Below are positions 44,791 through 55,370 of a stretch of DNA of 64,000 nucleotides, piece by piece. Each line of letters opens with the position of its first letter. Position 1 is the first letter of the stretch. Source of the DNA: Aphrocallistes beatrix (lineage: Eukaryota; Porifera; Hexactinellida; Sceptrulophora; Aphrocallistidae); assembly GCA_963281255.1 (NCBI GenBank), contig OY725489.1, positions 1,860,001 through 1,924,000 on the forward strand. Direction: 5' to 3'. A program made the translations under genes and the position numbers. The notes beneath the pieces were generated by a model. It was not told the origin of the DNA. It saw nothing but the letters and a program-made list of their open reading frames with translations, and made no database searches.

Positions 44791-47700
44791 ATGAATAATA
44801 CGGAGAGTATTACTTTTTGTCAGGCCTTACTCCAATTGGGATACGATTCTTTTGAATCTTTAAATTCAGCATTAATTAAAGAAAACAGGAGAGCAAGCAA
44901 TTCTCTTTGGGGAAAATTGTGCCTTTCGATGTACGGAGTCAACAGAGAGAGGAAACGCACGTTACTCTATACTAATTGGATGAAGAATCGCGGTCAGATA
45001 AAGGACGTAGTAGCTGCTGAGATGTCATCTAAGGGTGAGTTGAACAAGTCCGACGATAAGGTGGTATATCAAGGGAACTCATATCTTGATAGGAGTGGTA
45101 AGATAGCTAAGAGTGGAAATAATGATAGTTGTCTTGAGTCAACCCCATGTTAGATATTCCACAATCCAATCAAGAACTGGAACTTGATTGCTTAAACGTT
45201 GAAATAACTAATACTAAAAGTGATCGAAATCTCAACGATGCGCTAAATCTCCCTAGTATTTCTAATGGAGAATTTAATTTTACTTTGGGTGAATGGGAAA
45301 ATATAGCGATGTTACAGGGCAACCGAGCTATCTTTTCGAGGGATTGGACCAATGTCTTTAATGCTAAGATCGAAGATAAATTTGTTTGTGTTATTTGCTT
45401 TAAATAAAAAAAAATAGGTAAAATTAATAGTAGGAAAAGCAATACTTGTTTTTTCACTGCTCATGCAGAATGCAAGTTTTCTAATTGTCTTCGTTTTAAA
45501 TTTACAATACAGAATGAACCTTTTACCTCTCGGCCTGTTAACATTACTGTCAATTATGAAGTAATGGGTACCTTATCCCCTGAGCATTCAAATGTGGACA
45601 TTGCCTATTCAAGAAAATTGTCGAATAGTTTAAGATTGCAGGTAGCCTCTAATTTAACTGATAAATCAGTTGGTAACTACTTTTATGAACAGTTTCCCCA
45701 TCCCAATTGTGAGAGCTCTGCGTTATCTTTTGGTAACTTTAACAATGTAAGAAGTGCCTGCGTCTTGAGGAAGGCTAAGTTTGATTTGTCTTGTCTTCAA
45801 AGGTTTTCTAACGATAATTGGAGCGAACTTTCTGGTTTACAGGAATATTATAGAAATATTACAGTTAATAACATACTTCGAGGGTACATCCAGTCTTTAG
45901 GCCATGATCCATTCATAGTTCATATGTATTCTCAAGATCAAATTCAAGTTTTGAATTATTTTAAGGGTAAGAAAGTAATTGTGCATTTAGATTCTACCGG
46001 GTCTATTATTAGAAAAATAAACTCGAGCCAAAAGCGTGTTTTTTATTATGCATTGACTATTCGTCACCCTGAGGTCACAACCAGCCCTTTGCCATTAGCT
46101 GAAATGATTAGTTCAGCTCATTCTTCTGCAGAAATATCTTATTTCTTACATAAATGGTCTCTTGACTCAAAAAGGTCTTAAGTAGAGAAATTAATATTGG
46201 CCATGTAGAGATTGATTATAGCTGGGCCCTTATTCATAGTGTTTGTAACGCTTTTATTAAATCTGATATTTTCACATACTTGGAGAAATGTTGGAAGTTA
46301 TTATTTAGTCAGGAGGAGGTTTGTATGCAATTCGGTGTTATTCTTCACTTGTGTTCCGCTCACCTAATTAATGGAATAGCTTTTAATGTGAATAAAAAGT
46401 TTAAGTTATCTAAACCAGTTCGAAAATTGTTTCTTCATACTATAGGATATATGATAAATTGTACGCAAATGATAAATTTAGATAGTGTTTTTATGGATTT
46501 GTGTTATGTCTTTTTAAACCGAAATGTCAATAAGAATGTTGAGAAGCATATACAAAATTTAGAATCATTTATTAGTTATACGTAGTAAAAGTTGCGATGA
46601 TGAATATGTTGAACCCGAGGATAGTAATGATTTGACGTCTTTTGTGGAAAATGAGGGTAAAACCTATCGCGATAAATCCCCATTTGGTAAGCATTTTAAC
46701 ACAATTTATGAGAAGTGTAAATCCGAAATTTTACTTTTGAATGATGAGAAACCTTGTTTGGAAGCCAACCCTTGTTATAACCCCGAAATTATTGAATATC
46801 TACTTACCCATTATATGGCTATAATTCCACTATGGTCAGGCATTATTTTGGGGTTTGGTTCCAGTGAATCCGATGTTTACATGAGTCATTATAGTAATGC
46901 AATTGTAGAAAATTGGATGCGTATAGTAAAGATAGACATATTAAAGTCTCGTACTGGTTTAAGACCAGGGGATCTGATAAGGATTATGCATCCTAACATA
47001 ATTAAAAGATTAGCAGCTTTTTGCTTTGCTTTTCATCCTAGAGCTAAGAAGGTATTTAAAAGTTATAAGCGTAAAAGAGATCCTTCTGAGGAGGAGAATT
47101 GTCAGGAGGAATGGCAGAGAAGGAGTAAGAAGAAATGTAATAGCTATTTAGTATCTAAATCTATCAGTTTTTCTCAAGTTAGGCCATTAGTAAATAATAA
47201 AAATAAAAGAAAATTAGATGCAGGAAATTACATAAATGAAACTGAAAAAAAGAAATGTAAAATTAGTGTAGATAAAAATGAAAAAACAAAGCTAAAATTT
47301 GTACCTAGGTTGCGTCAGAGATTATCTGATTTGAAAAAACGTGACTTTTCTGTCTCACGAATCAGTGATAATATCGACAGTGACGCTGTCGATATTATCA
47401 CTGATTCAGATCTTGTAGAACAAGATATTTTACGTTTAAAGTTGCCTCCCTTCCGCCCGCCAAATAAAGACTGGCAAAAAAGTATATGTAGTAAATGGAA
47501 TATTTTGGTTTCTAATTATATTAATTATGAAATCGATCCTCAGTTGGATCAACAAGATCTTAGAGAATGTAAACCTTGTGTTGTTGAAAACATAGTGGGT
47601 GATGGAAATTGTTACTTTCGAGCTCTTTCGTTTATCCTTACCGGTAGTCAGGAAAATCATTTTAATTTACGCACAATTATAGTTAATAACATGTTAGGTA

Positions 47701-48023
47701 GATTAAAAAATAGTTGTGACGCCTTTTTAAGGACTAAATATGTTTACCAGCAAAGTAACTACAGAAGTGTAAAGGATTGGGTAAATAAGACAGGGATGGA
47801 TAAGAATGGGAAGTGGGCAACGGATTTGGAAGTATTTGCGACAGCGTTACTTTTTGAAACCGATATATGGGTATATTTAGGACCTGGAGGTACACGCTGG
47901 ATTGGATTTTCTGGTAAAGGGAAAAAATTAAATGAATTTCTCGATTGTCCCTCTATATTTAGAATATATCTACAAAATACTGGCTGTCATTATGAACCTG
48001 TTTTGTCTGTTAATAATATGTAA
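44791..48023 (+). pseudogene. DDE transposase fused to OTU protease domain, broken
   Basis: One long protein of roughly 1050 residues is spread over frames 44791-45153, 45147-46181 (with one in-frame TAA at 45405), 46280-46585 and 46600-48023. Breaks: a shift near 45145 (at CCCC), the stop at 45405, a shift near 46170 (at AAAAA) and one near 46570. Domains: a C..C/H..C finger-like region around 45385-45490 (CVIC, HAEC, NCL); a DDE-like core with HLDSTG (Asp at 45990) and IDYSWALIH (Asp at 46214); a lysine-rich nuclear-localisation region at 47040-47300; and a C-terminal OTU cysteine protease with GDGNCYF (catalytic Cys near 47611) and CHYEPV (His at 47988). The OTU triad looks intact. It may be inactive, or the 1-nt breaks in homopolymers may be sequence errors. 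Confidence 0.75.
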
Positions 48024-49063
48024 TCCAATTCTTCAATTAAGCCAATTAAATATATTCAACTTCTATATATGACTTTATTTTATTTTGTATCCGTGCTGTT
48101 GTTGTCATTGTTATTGTTTTTATTTTGTATTCATGTTGTTTTTGTTTTTTCTTTTTACCTCTTCATAGCACTTAGTGATATTATTTATCAAATGCAATCA
48201 ACTCATTCTCATTTGTTGTCATAACCTGGAAGTGTAGAGTGCGTCAAACACACATTTCTAAAGAATGTACCACACAAGAAGTTTATATTTTTCACAAATC
48301 AACATAGTCTATTTATATATCAAATATTTGACTTGCCCGAAATTTGGAACCAACAAACTTCTGGTGATTCAAAAGAAGCATTCCACGCATACGTAATTAC
48401 ACTTCAGCAGATTTCTAAAAAGGGAAATTAGACGATTTACTCGCTCAAAATGGAAGTGCATTACAATAACAACACTGGCAGGGTGCTATACTTGTTAATT
48501 TTAATTAGTCAATAGCTTAGTCCAGAACCTCAATTGAATTGACTTTATTAATCAGAGTTATTTTAAGCATATTAATAAAGATGGTAAATTTACAATTACA
48601 ATTATTATTCATTATTTATCAAAAAGACAAAGCCGTGTGGTAAATGCATGTTAAATTCATTATAGTGGAACGAAATTACCTGATAGGTTTATTAGCAAGT
48701 ATTTGTTTACTATTAATGCTCGTTATACAAAATTAAACTCAAAAGTTTATAATATGTCCTAAAGCGAAAATAAATATATTAAAATCGGGAGCGATTCCAA
48801 TTTCTATTTTGACATTATGAGGCCTTTTTACGAAATTTCAATTTTTAGGTTGACTTGCATGAATTTTATGTCATCAGTGTATGATAAGGCTGTCCAAACC
48901 CTATCTCCTCGGGCAGCCACATTCCATTATTGGGGTCGCGGGACGCAATATAAATGTAGATTCAGAAGTTAATATAAAATAATATGGCAATTATTTCTCA
49001 AATGATTAATAAAAATAACTTATTTTTTAAATATATCAGTCAGTGAACTGAAGACAAGACTAC

Positions 49064-49270
49064 CTAATTATCTTCAACTCTAGACACTTTGAGATCAATG
49101 GATTTTCTCGAGAATGTTTGCAATACCTGTCTCAGAAATCCATTCACCTGCACATTTTGTATTCCCCTCTCGTGAGCAGTTTGGTAGTGGCTACGGATAT
49201 TATTACCTTGTATGCTGAGAATACCAGCACAAATCAAGCATTGGGGGTTTTCCATGATCATACCTGACAA
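49064..49270 (-). CDS. Small zinc-finger ORF of the OTU transposon
   Basis: 68 codons on the minus strand, just inside the right TIR. It contains CLIC followed 15 residues later by H-x4-H (RSHYQTAH), the spacing of a BED/C2H2-like zinc finger, then a possible helix (GFLRQVLQTFSRK). Upstream codons back to about 49310 are partly open. It could be an accessory DNA-binding protein of the element; a similar finger often opens hAT and MULE proteins. Expression is unproven. Confidence 0.4.
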   Translation of the reverse strand: MSGMIMENPQCLICAGILSIQGNNIRSHYQTAHERGIQNVQVNGFLRQVLQTFSRKSIDLKVSRVEDN

Positions 49271-49370
49271 CCCTTTTAGAGCATTTCGCAGAATTTGAAC
49301 AGGAAATCCTTAAATAATCATCTTAACAATTTTATCCGTGAACAATAAATTTTGGTCTGTTCTTACGAGG

Positions 49371-49881
49371 AATATTTAATTAATTATGAATTGACCAGGA
49401 ATTATGCATCAATTGTGTAAACAAATTCAGTGACATTCATCAAGAGCGTAGATAACTATGGATAAATAGCTAAGTTTGTCTAGATCACATCCTAGTTGGA
49501 TACCAGTATGAAGTTATGCCTATTACCAAACTAGTAAATACAAACTTTGGCCCCCTGCCATTTAGTAGGTTTTCCGAATTTAGTCTTGAAAATGGATTTC
49601 AGGGGTGCACCAAAGCTCATCTTCATGTGGTTAAAAGGGCTAATTGCTACCATTCATATTTACTGACTTGTTCCACCAGATACGTGACATGGACTAAAAG
49701 TGTCACTGCTTACTCATCACGCGGGATATTAAAATTTCATATATCAAATATGAATGCACCAATGCTCCTCTACACAATGGTGCAATTAGATTTCATCTAC
49801 GACATATGCTTGCTGAGTTATTCATATTTGAACGTGACATGCGAATCCGCCGCTGAATCGGCCGCTAAGATAACACTCGTA
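49371..49881 (-). repeat. Right 511-bp terminal inverted repeat
   Basis: Complement of 44001-44511. Its outer end is only 15 bp from the foldback element at 49896. Confidence 0.9.
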
Positions 49882-49895
49882 ACAAACGAAATAAT

Positions 49896-51741
49896 AATAA
49901 TATCTTCTTTTAATCACATCAGATCGTATTTTGATTGTTGAATTCGTGTCCAGCACGAAATTTCCAGCAATTTGATATATATATTGACCATATTTGGAGA
50001 ATTTCTTTGGTTGCCCGTTCCTAGCAACAGCCAGTAATGTTGAAAAATTCCGATATCCAAATTTTGGAAGAATCATATCGAGTGACCCCTTGTTCTTCTC
50101 GGCTAGGTTCAGCGAGTACGAATATGCTAATCTGATATATCATATGTGGAATATATGAAGGTTTTACCACATTCAACTATACCTGCCAGAGATGCAGCGG
50201 TCCGGTGATTTCATGGACCGGACCGGACCGTCATATATATTCTCTAGACGGTCCAGACTGCACGATTAAAATATTGGACCGGTCCAGACCGATGAATCGG
50301 TCCAGACCGGTGGACCAGTCCAGACCGATGGACCAGTCCAGACCGATGGATCGGTCCAGACCGGTGGACCAGTCCAGACCGATGGATCGGTCCAGACCGA
50401 TGGATCGGTCCAGACCGATGAATCGGTCCAGACCGGTGGACCAGTCCAGACCGATGGACCAGTCCAGACCGATGGATCGGTCCAGACCGGTGGACCAGTC
50501 CAGACCGATGGATCGGTCCAGACCGATGGACCAGTCCAGACCGATGGATCGGTCCAGACCGGTGGACCAGTCCAGACCGATGGACCAGTCCAGACCGATG
50601 GATCGGTCCAGACCGGTGGACCAGTCCAGACCGATGGATCGGTCCAGACCGATGAATCGGTCCAGACCGGTGGACCAGTCCAGACCGATGGACCAGTCCA
50701 GACCGATGGATCGGTCCAGACCGGTGGACCAGTCCAGACCAATGGATCGGTCCAGACCGGTGGACCAGTCCAGACCGATGGATCGGTCCAGACCGGTGGA
50801 CCAGTCCAGACCGATGGATCGGTCCAGACCGGTGGACCAGTCCAGACCAATGGATCGGTCCAGACCGGTGGACCAGTCCAGACCGATGGATCGGTCCAGA
50901 CCGATGGACCAGTCCAGACCGATGGATCGGTCCAGACCGGTGGACCAGTCCAGACCAATGGATCGGTCCAGACCGGTGGACCAGTCCAGACCGATGGATC
51001 GGTCCAGAACGTTATATCGCTAATTCGGACCGGACTGAGCTGAAACCCGTCGGTCCGGTCTGGACCGCGGTCCAGTCCAGACCGGAGTCGGTCGGCATTA
51101 ACATAAATGTGTAAAAACACATTTATGTAAATGCCGAAATTGCTTACTTAATTATTGTATTATAACAATGGGTAATAGATCGTTTTGCCGATATACTAGG
51201 ATGCTGAATCGGTCCAAAACGATGGATCGGTTCAGCCCGATGATTCGGTCCAAAACGATGGATCGGTTCAGCCCGATGATTCGGTCCAGACCGATGAATC
51301 GGTCCAGACCGTTAGATCGCTAATTCGGACCAGTCCAGACCGAACTTTAAAAAGGCGGATCGGACTGAGCTGAAACCGGTCGGTCCGGTCCGGACCGGTC
51401 TGGACCGCAGTCCAGTCCAGACCGCTGCACCTCTGATACCTGCCACTATGGCATACCACAAAACTTTCATATATTCCACATATGATATATCAGAGCGTTC
51501 TACTAATTAGCATATTCGTACTCGCTGAACCTAGCCGAGAAGAACAAGGGGTCACTCGATATGGTTCTTCCAAAATTTGGAGATCGGAATTTTTCAACAT
51601 TCCTGGCCGTTGCTAGGAACGGGCAACCAAAGAAATTCTCCAAATATGGTCAATATATATATCAAATTGCTGGAAATTTCGTGCTGGACACGAATTCAAC
51701 AATCAAAATATGATCTGGTGTGATTAAAAGAAGATATTATT
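49896..51741. mobile_element. Foldback element with minisatellite core
   Basis: Arms 49896-50175 and 51450-51741 are inverted copies of each other (start aataatatcttcttttaatc) with a few percent differences. Between them lies an 18-bp minisatellite with two blocks. No transposase is encoded. The plan (inverted arms plus tandem-repeat core) is that of foldback elements. It sits directly next to the OTU transposon but does not share its arm sequence. Confidence 0.8.
50268..51018 (+). repeat. 18-bp minisatellite, about 41 units
   Basis: Unit tccagaccgatggaccag with alternating variants (gatcggtccagaccggtggaccag). Many units contain the self-complementary GGTCC/GGACC motif. Because the period is a multiple of three and lacks stops, both strands stay open over 270 codons. 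A smaller diverged block of about 7 units (gatggatcggttcagcccgatgattcgg) lies at 51190-51315, and GGACCGG-rich edges flank both. Confidence 0.95.
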
Positions 51742-51816
51742 GATAGATTTATCCCGGTCATATCACATGATTATAATGTAAAATTCAAATATTAATAATT
51801 CGTTCAAAAATTAATA

Positions 51817-52004
51817 CAGTCGACTCCGCTTAATAGGGCCACTGTTTAATCGGGTCAACCGCTTAATCGGGCCAATTTTGGCAGGACCGGAATAGCTATA
51901 ACACATATAAGCTATTACAAAATATTTTCGGTTAATAGGGTTCTTCGCTTAATCGGGTCAAAATGTCCTCTGACCGATGTGACCCTATTAAGCGGAGTCG
52001 ACTG
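51817..52004. mobile_element. Tigger-type MITE (CAGTCGACTCCGC), copy 2
   Basis: Ends CAGTCGACTCCGCTTAATAGG and complement, TA on both sides. Same family as 23610-23780 and 53394-53581; compared with the first copy it has about 17 extra bases (gtcaaccgcttaatcgg) near the left end. Confidence 0.9.
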
Positions 52005-52019
52005 TATTTCAATTTGAAA

Positions 52020-52275
52020 ATTGAAACACAAAATACACCAAGGCTGAAATAAACGTAGTTTACAGGAAAAGTTTGTATCATAAATATTTCATGAGATATT
52101 AACCAAAAACTGAGACCTAAATTTGATGTGTCACTGCTAACTCATTTTGTAAAAATTAAAAATTAAAAATGAAATACACCAACTCTCTTCTTTCCACTGG
52201 TGTAATTATTTTTGATCTAGGACGAATACTTTTCGAGTTATAAGCGGTTAAGCGGGACTTCGAATCCGCTGCTAA
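52020..52275 (+). mobile_element. Diverged solo terminus of the OTU transposon family
   Basis: The order of blocks matches the right TIR at 49700-49881: gtgtcactgctaactcat, aaaatgaaatacaccaa...ccactggtgtaatta, tcgagttataag, and a final gcgaatccgctgctaagacactc-like end. Identity is moderate. No partner arm was found. Confidence 0.55.
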
Positions 52276-53088
52276 GACACTCAAAAGTCGAATTTTTGTA
52301 CGTGCTATAATTTGGCTTCCAGAAGGGTTTTGGCGCCAAAAATTTCAGGTTGACCTTACCCTATAGTGTTATTTCAATGTTGAAATTTTTGAACGATTCG
52401 GAGGAAATAATATTTAAGGTGGGTGAAATGATATGGAATGTCTCTTTAACTCAAATTTATTCACTATATTAAAAAAATCCTCTTGAACAAAACGCCAAAG
52501 AATTGTCTCCTCTTTCTATACAGTTGTAACCCTTTAAAGAAAAATGCCTAAAATCGGTAACTTTTGACTTCAAAAGGTCATATGACTCATAACTGTATTG
52601 AAGGTCACTTTTACCAAATTCTAAACCCGTCGTTTTGTAGAGGAGATAGTAATTCTTTGGCGTTTTGGTTAAGATGATTTTTAATACAATAAATATTACC
52701 TCTTGAGTTAAAGTGATTAACAATGATTTTAGGTTAGAATTTTTTGAAAAATTACTCTTCAAAATTGTGCGACCTGGTGGGGTTTTTGGGTGAGAAATTG
52801 TCCAAAAAGCGCGTGTGAGGCTTTTTGGTAAGGAATACCAAATTTTCCCTATTTCAAATGGATATTTTTTCACAATTTCCTACTTTTGGATTGACTGGCG
52901 TTGCTCGACCCTGATCGAGGGCTTGTATATTGAAAACATACGTTAATTAAAAATGTAAGTGATCTCAACGACTAGTAATGTAGAGCATCACTATGTATAA
53001 TCCGATTTTCGCACTTATGTGAATATTTTATAAGAGATTAACGTACGTATTTATATATACGTATATTCACACCTTTAAGAAATAATTA
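52276..53088. repeat. Inverted repeat region
   Basis: An inverted pair at about 52478-52525 and 52635-52684 (cttgaacaaaacgccaaagaattgt / attctttggcgttttggttaag). The flanks share gtgaaat/ctaaaatgcc style sequence with the other foldback repeats in this window. No gene. Confidence 0.5.
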
Positions 53089-53875
53089 CAGGGTGATCCA
53101 AAAGTTCTGCAACAAATTTTGCTGAAGTATTATACTTATACATGAAGATATAACATCCGATATTTCGTTTTACTTGAAAATTATAAGGATTATTTCAATT
53201 ATTTTGCAATCCAATTGCCTCTCTTTCCTAATATATTTGCTAAGGTGGATCATAAATGTTTGTGTGTTTAGAAAAAAGAGAAAAATCAAAAGAAAAAAAT
53301 CTCGAATGTTTGGTACATTCTATGATTATACTTTAACAATTGTTGTTCTTATTGGTGATTCCCGGTCAAAAAACCAAAAGAAATAGTCATATACAGTCGA
53401 CTCCGCTTAATAGGGCCACTGTTTAATCGGGTCAGCCGCTTAATCGGGCCACTTTTGGCAGGACCGGAATAGCTCTCACACATAGAAGCTAATACAAAAT
53501 ATTTTCGGTTAATAGGGTCCTCCGCTTAATCGGGACAAAATATCCTCTGACCGATGTGGCCCTATTAAGCGGAGTCGACTGTATTAGTATTTTGAATTAA
53601 TAACTGACTATAGGAAGATATAAATATATTTAAACAGGAGAAAAAAAGTTTTTTTCGAACTTGACATTTTTGAGATCAGATTATTGGAGTCCCGGGTATA
53701 TACGTAATATTTCAAAAATTTGTATAAAAAATATTTTGCGCAATGAATAGTGTTCATTTCTAAACTAGAAGGGTGGTAGATTCCATAGATGCAAACCGAT
53801 TTAAAGTTAGACTAAATTATCTTGGTCAAATCAATGAAGTAGAATTTATAGTTGCAGAACTTTTGGATCACCCTG
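53089..53875. mobile_element. Mariner-type MITE split by a Tigger MITE
   Basis: Outer ends CAGGGTGATCCAAAAGTTCTG and complement, flanked by TA. A Tigger-type MITE (53394-53581, CAGTCGACTCCGC family, TA on both sides) is inserted in the middle. No transposase frame. Confidence 0.85.
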
Positions 53876-54074
53876 TATTTTATGCTTGAAGCGAGTTCTC
53901 AATGTATTATATTTCAATCCGCGACTGCCAAACAATTTGTGTCCGCATGAGACCCTGTGAAATATTGGTGAAATCAAAAGATATAGGGTTGCTCTACTAG
54001 AAGACGCTGCATTCGTCAGACACAAGGTACTTTTGTCAGGTAGTATGCATTACAAAGTATCATGTTTATTATTA

Positions 54075-54609
54075 ACAAGCGCGCTTCGCTTGCTTGCGCT
54101 GCGCGGCTGGCGGACCTTTGTGTCCGCTGGAGGCGCCCGCAGGGCGCCTGGGGTCACATTTATTAATTATAAGGGAAATGACATCTCTAAATACCTCTGT
54201 CCTACTGTTATAATCGATATCGCACGAAAAATCACCAAATTTATCAATTTTTTTAATTTTGATGAGTAATGATGACGTCATAACAAAGTGGTGAGTCATC
54301 ATTTATTGATGATTGCTGTATCATATGTGAGGTATGTTAGTATACAGATTCTATTAAAATTTCAGCCTTCTATCTCCTATAATGACTGAGTTATGCTAGA
54401 ATAACTGTATTGCTTAACTTTTAAAAATGTGACAATGACGTCATAATTCCATGATGAGTCGACATTTTCATCTGAGCTCAGAACTTATTGGAGCCATAGC
54501 CAAAAAACTCCCACATGCCAAAAATCAGCTTTCTGGGTCTGACAGTTTCTTCAATCAATTCGTTACATATATACGTATATATAGATTAATCGAGTTTTAA
54601 TAGTAAGGA
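54075..54609 (-). mobile_element. Helitron-like family A, full copy
   Basis: From the complement of the GC-rich tail (acaagcgcgcttcgc) to the complement of TCCTTACTATTAAAACTCG at 54609. The hairpin near the tail reads ggacctttgtgtcc, a diverged form. Confidence 0.8.
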
Positions 54610-54679
54610 CATCCTGTCTTTTGAAGGTAATTAGATATTTAGATTACTTATCGAATATTGCAGCTATTTGTTCGTGTTG

Positions 54680-55037
54680 TTGAATGAATAACTTTTCCTT
54701 ATGTATGAAAATGAATTCAGTGGATTCGTGAAATATTTCTATGGTGAATGAAAGGTATCTGGTGTTAAATCGTCATGGAACATCGATTATGTAGACAATT
54801 TATACAGAAGCAGCGGGACCTGATTTGCGATTTTCGCTGCGAGCCAGGACACATTTTTTATTCACCAAACTCACCATACCAAACACAGTTCTAGGTCTCA
54901 GACTCGAAAAATCTTTTTAAATCGTTGAAAGTATTCGAATTACAATCTCTTAAAGACCATAATAACCAAGACTGTTTGAGTATAAGAAATTATATGCCCA
55001 ATGAAGCTTGTAACAGAACTTATTGGTCACCCTGTAT
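54680..55037. mobile_element. Half mariner-type MITE
   Basis: Matches 35335-35685 closely and the right half of 30887-31658; ends cttattggtcaccctg at 55037. The left half is absent. 55038-55370 has nothing recognised. Confidence 0.65.
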
Positions 55038-55370
55038 ATGCTGGTAATACATTTTTAAGGTCTATCGTGCCTAGGAAAAAAACTTCGGTTCATGTTGTGA
55101 AATTCCCTAACTATACTAGTCCATCCCTGGTCCAAGTTTTTTTGAGCGCGGCAGTGTGTAGAGATTACTATAGTACTACAATGCAAAAAAAGCAACAGAA
55201 AATGTGTTCCCATATGATTTGATAGTTTCCCTTGGATTGAGTGGGATGATAAATTAAGTAAGATGGTGAGAAAATTCTCGCGCCCCCAATAATTGAAACA
55301 AATCACCACCTATGTAAGGTAGACTTATAACCCTAAGGAATTATAGAATTATACCTGTATTATGCATGTA

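Larger units (their letters stand above)
44001..49881 (+). mobile_element. 5.9-kb OTU-domain DNA transposon with 511-bp TIRs
   Basis: Terminal inverted repeats at 44001-44511 and 49371-49881 have the same length and, as far as compared (over about 370 bp, through identical translations), the same sequence. Outer ends read TACGAGTGTTATCTTAGCGG and its complement, so TA could be a target duplication; no 8-10 bp duplication is visible. Inside, in order: a heptamer array (44609-44704), a broken transposase frame with a DDE-type core (44791-48023) ending in an OTU domain, about 1 kb of noncoding DNA, and a minus-strand zinc-finger ORF (49064-49270). The DDE core (HLDSTGS, IDYSWALIH) suggests a MULE-like transposase; long TIRs with subterminal tandem repeats recall FB/NOF-type elements. 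Family placement is inference. Confidence 0.8.

Noticed and set aside
44001..49881. Maverick/Polinton identity for the OTU element
   Set aside because: Long TIRs fit, but no DNA polymerase B, integrase, ATPase or capsid genes are present, and it is only 5.9 kb.
50205..51120. Long open frames on both strands with RSRPMDQ / VWTGPPVWTD repeats
   Set aside because: They are translations of the 18-bp minisatellite; a period divisible by three without stops gives open frames on both strands. No conserved flanking domain or splice context.
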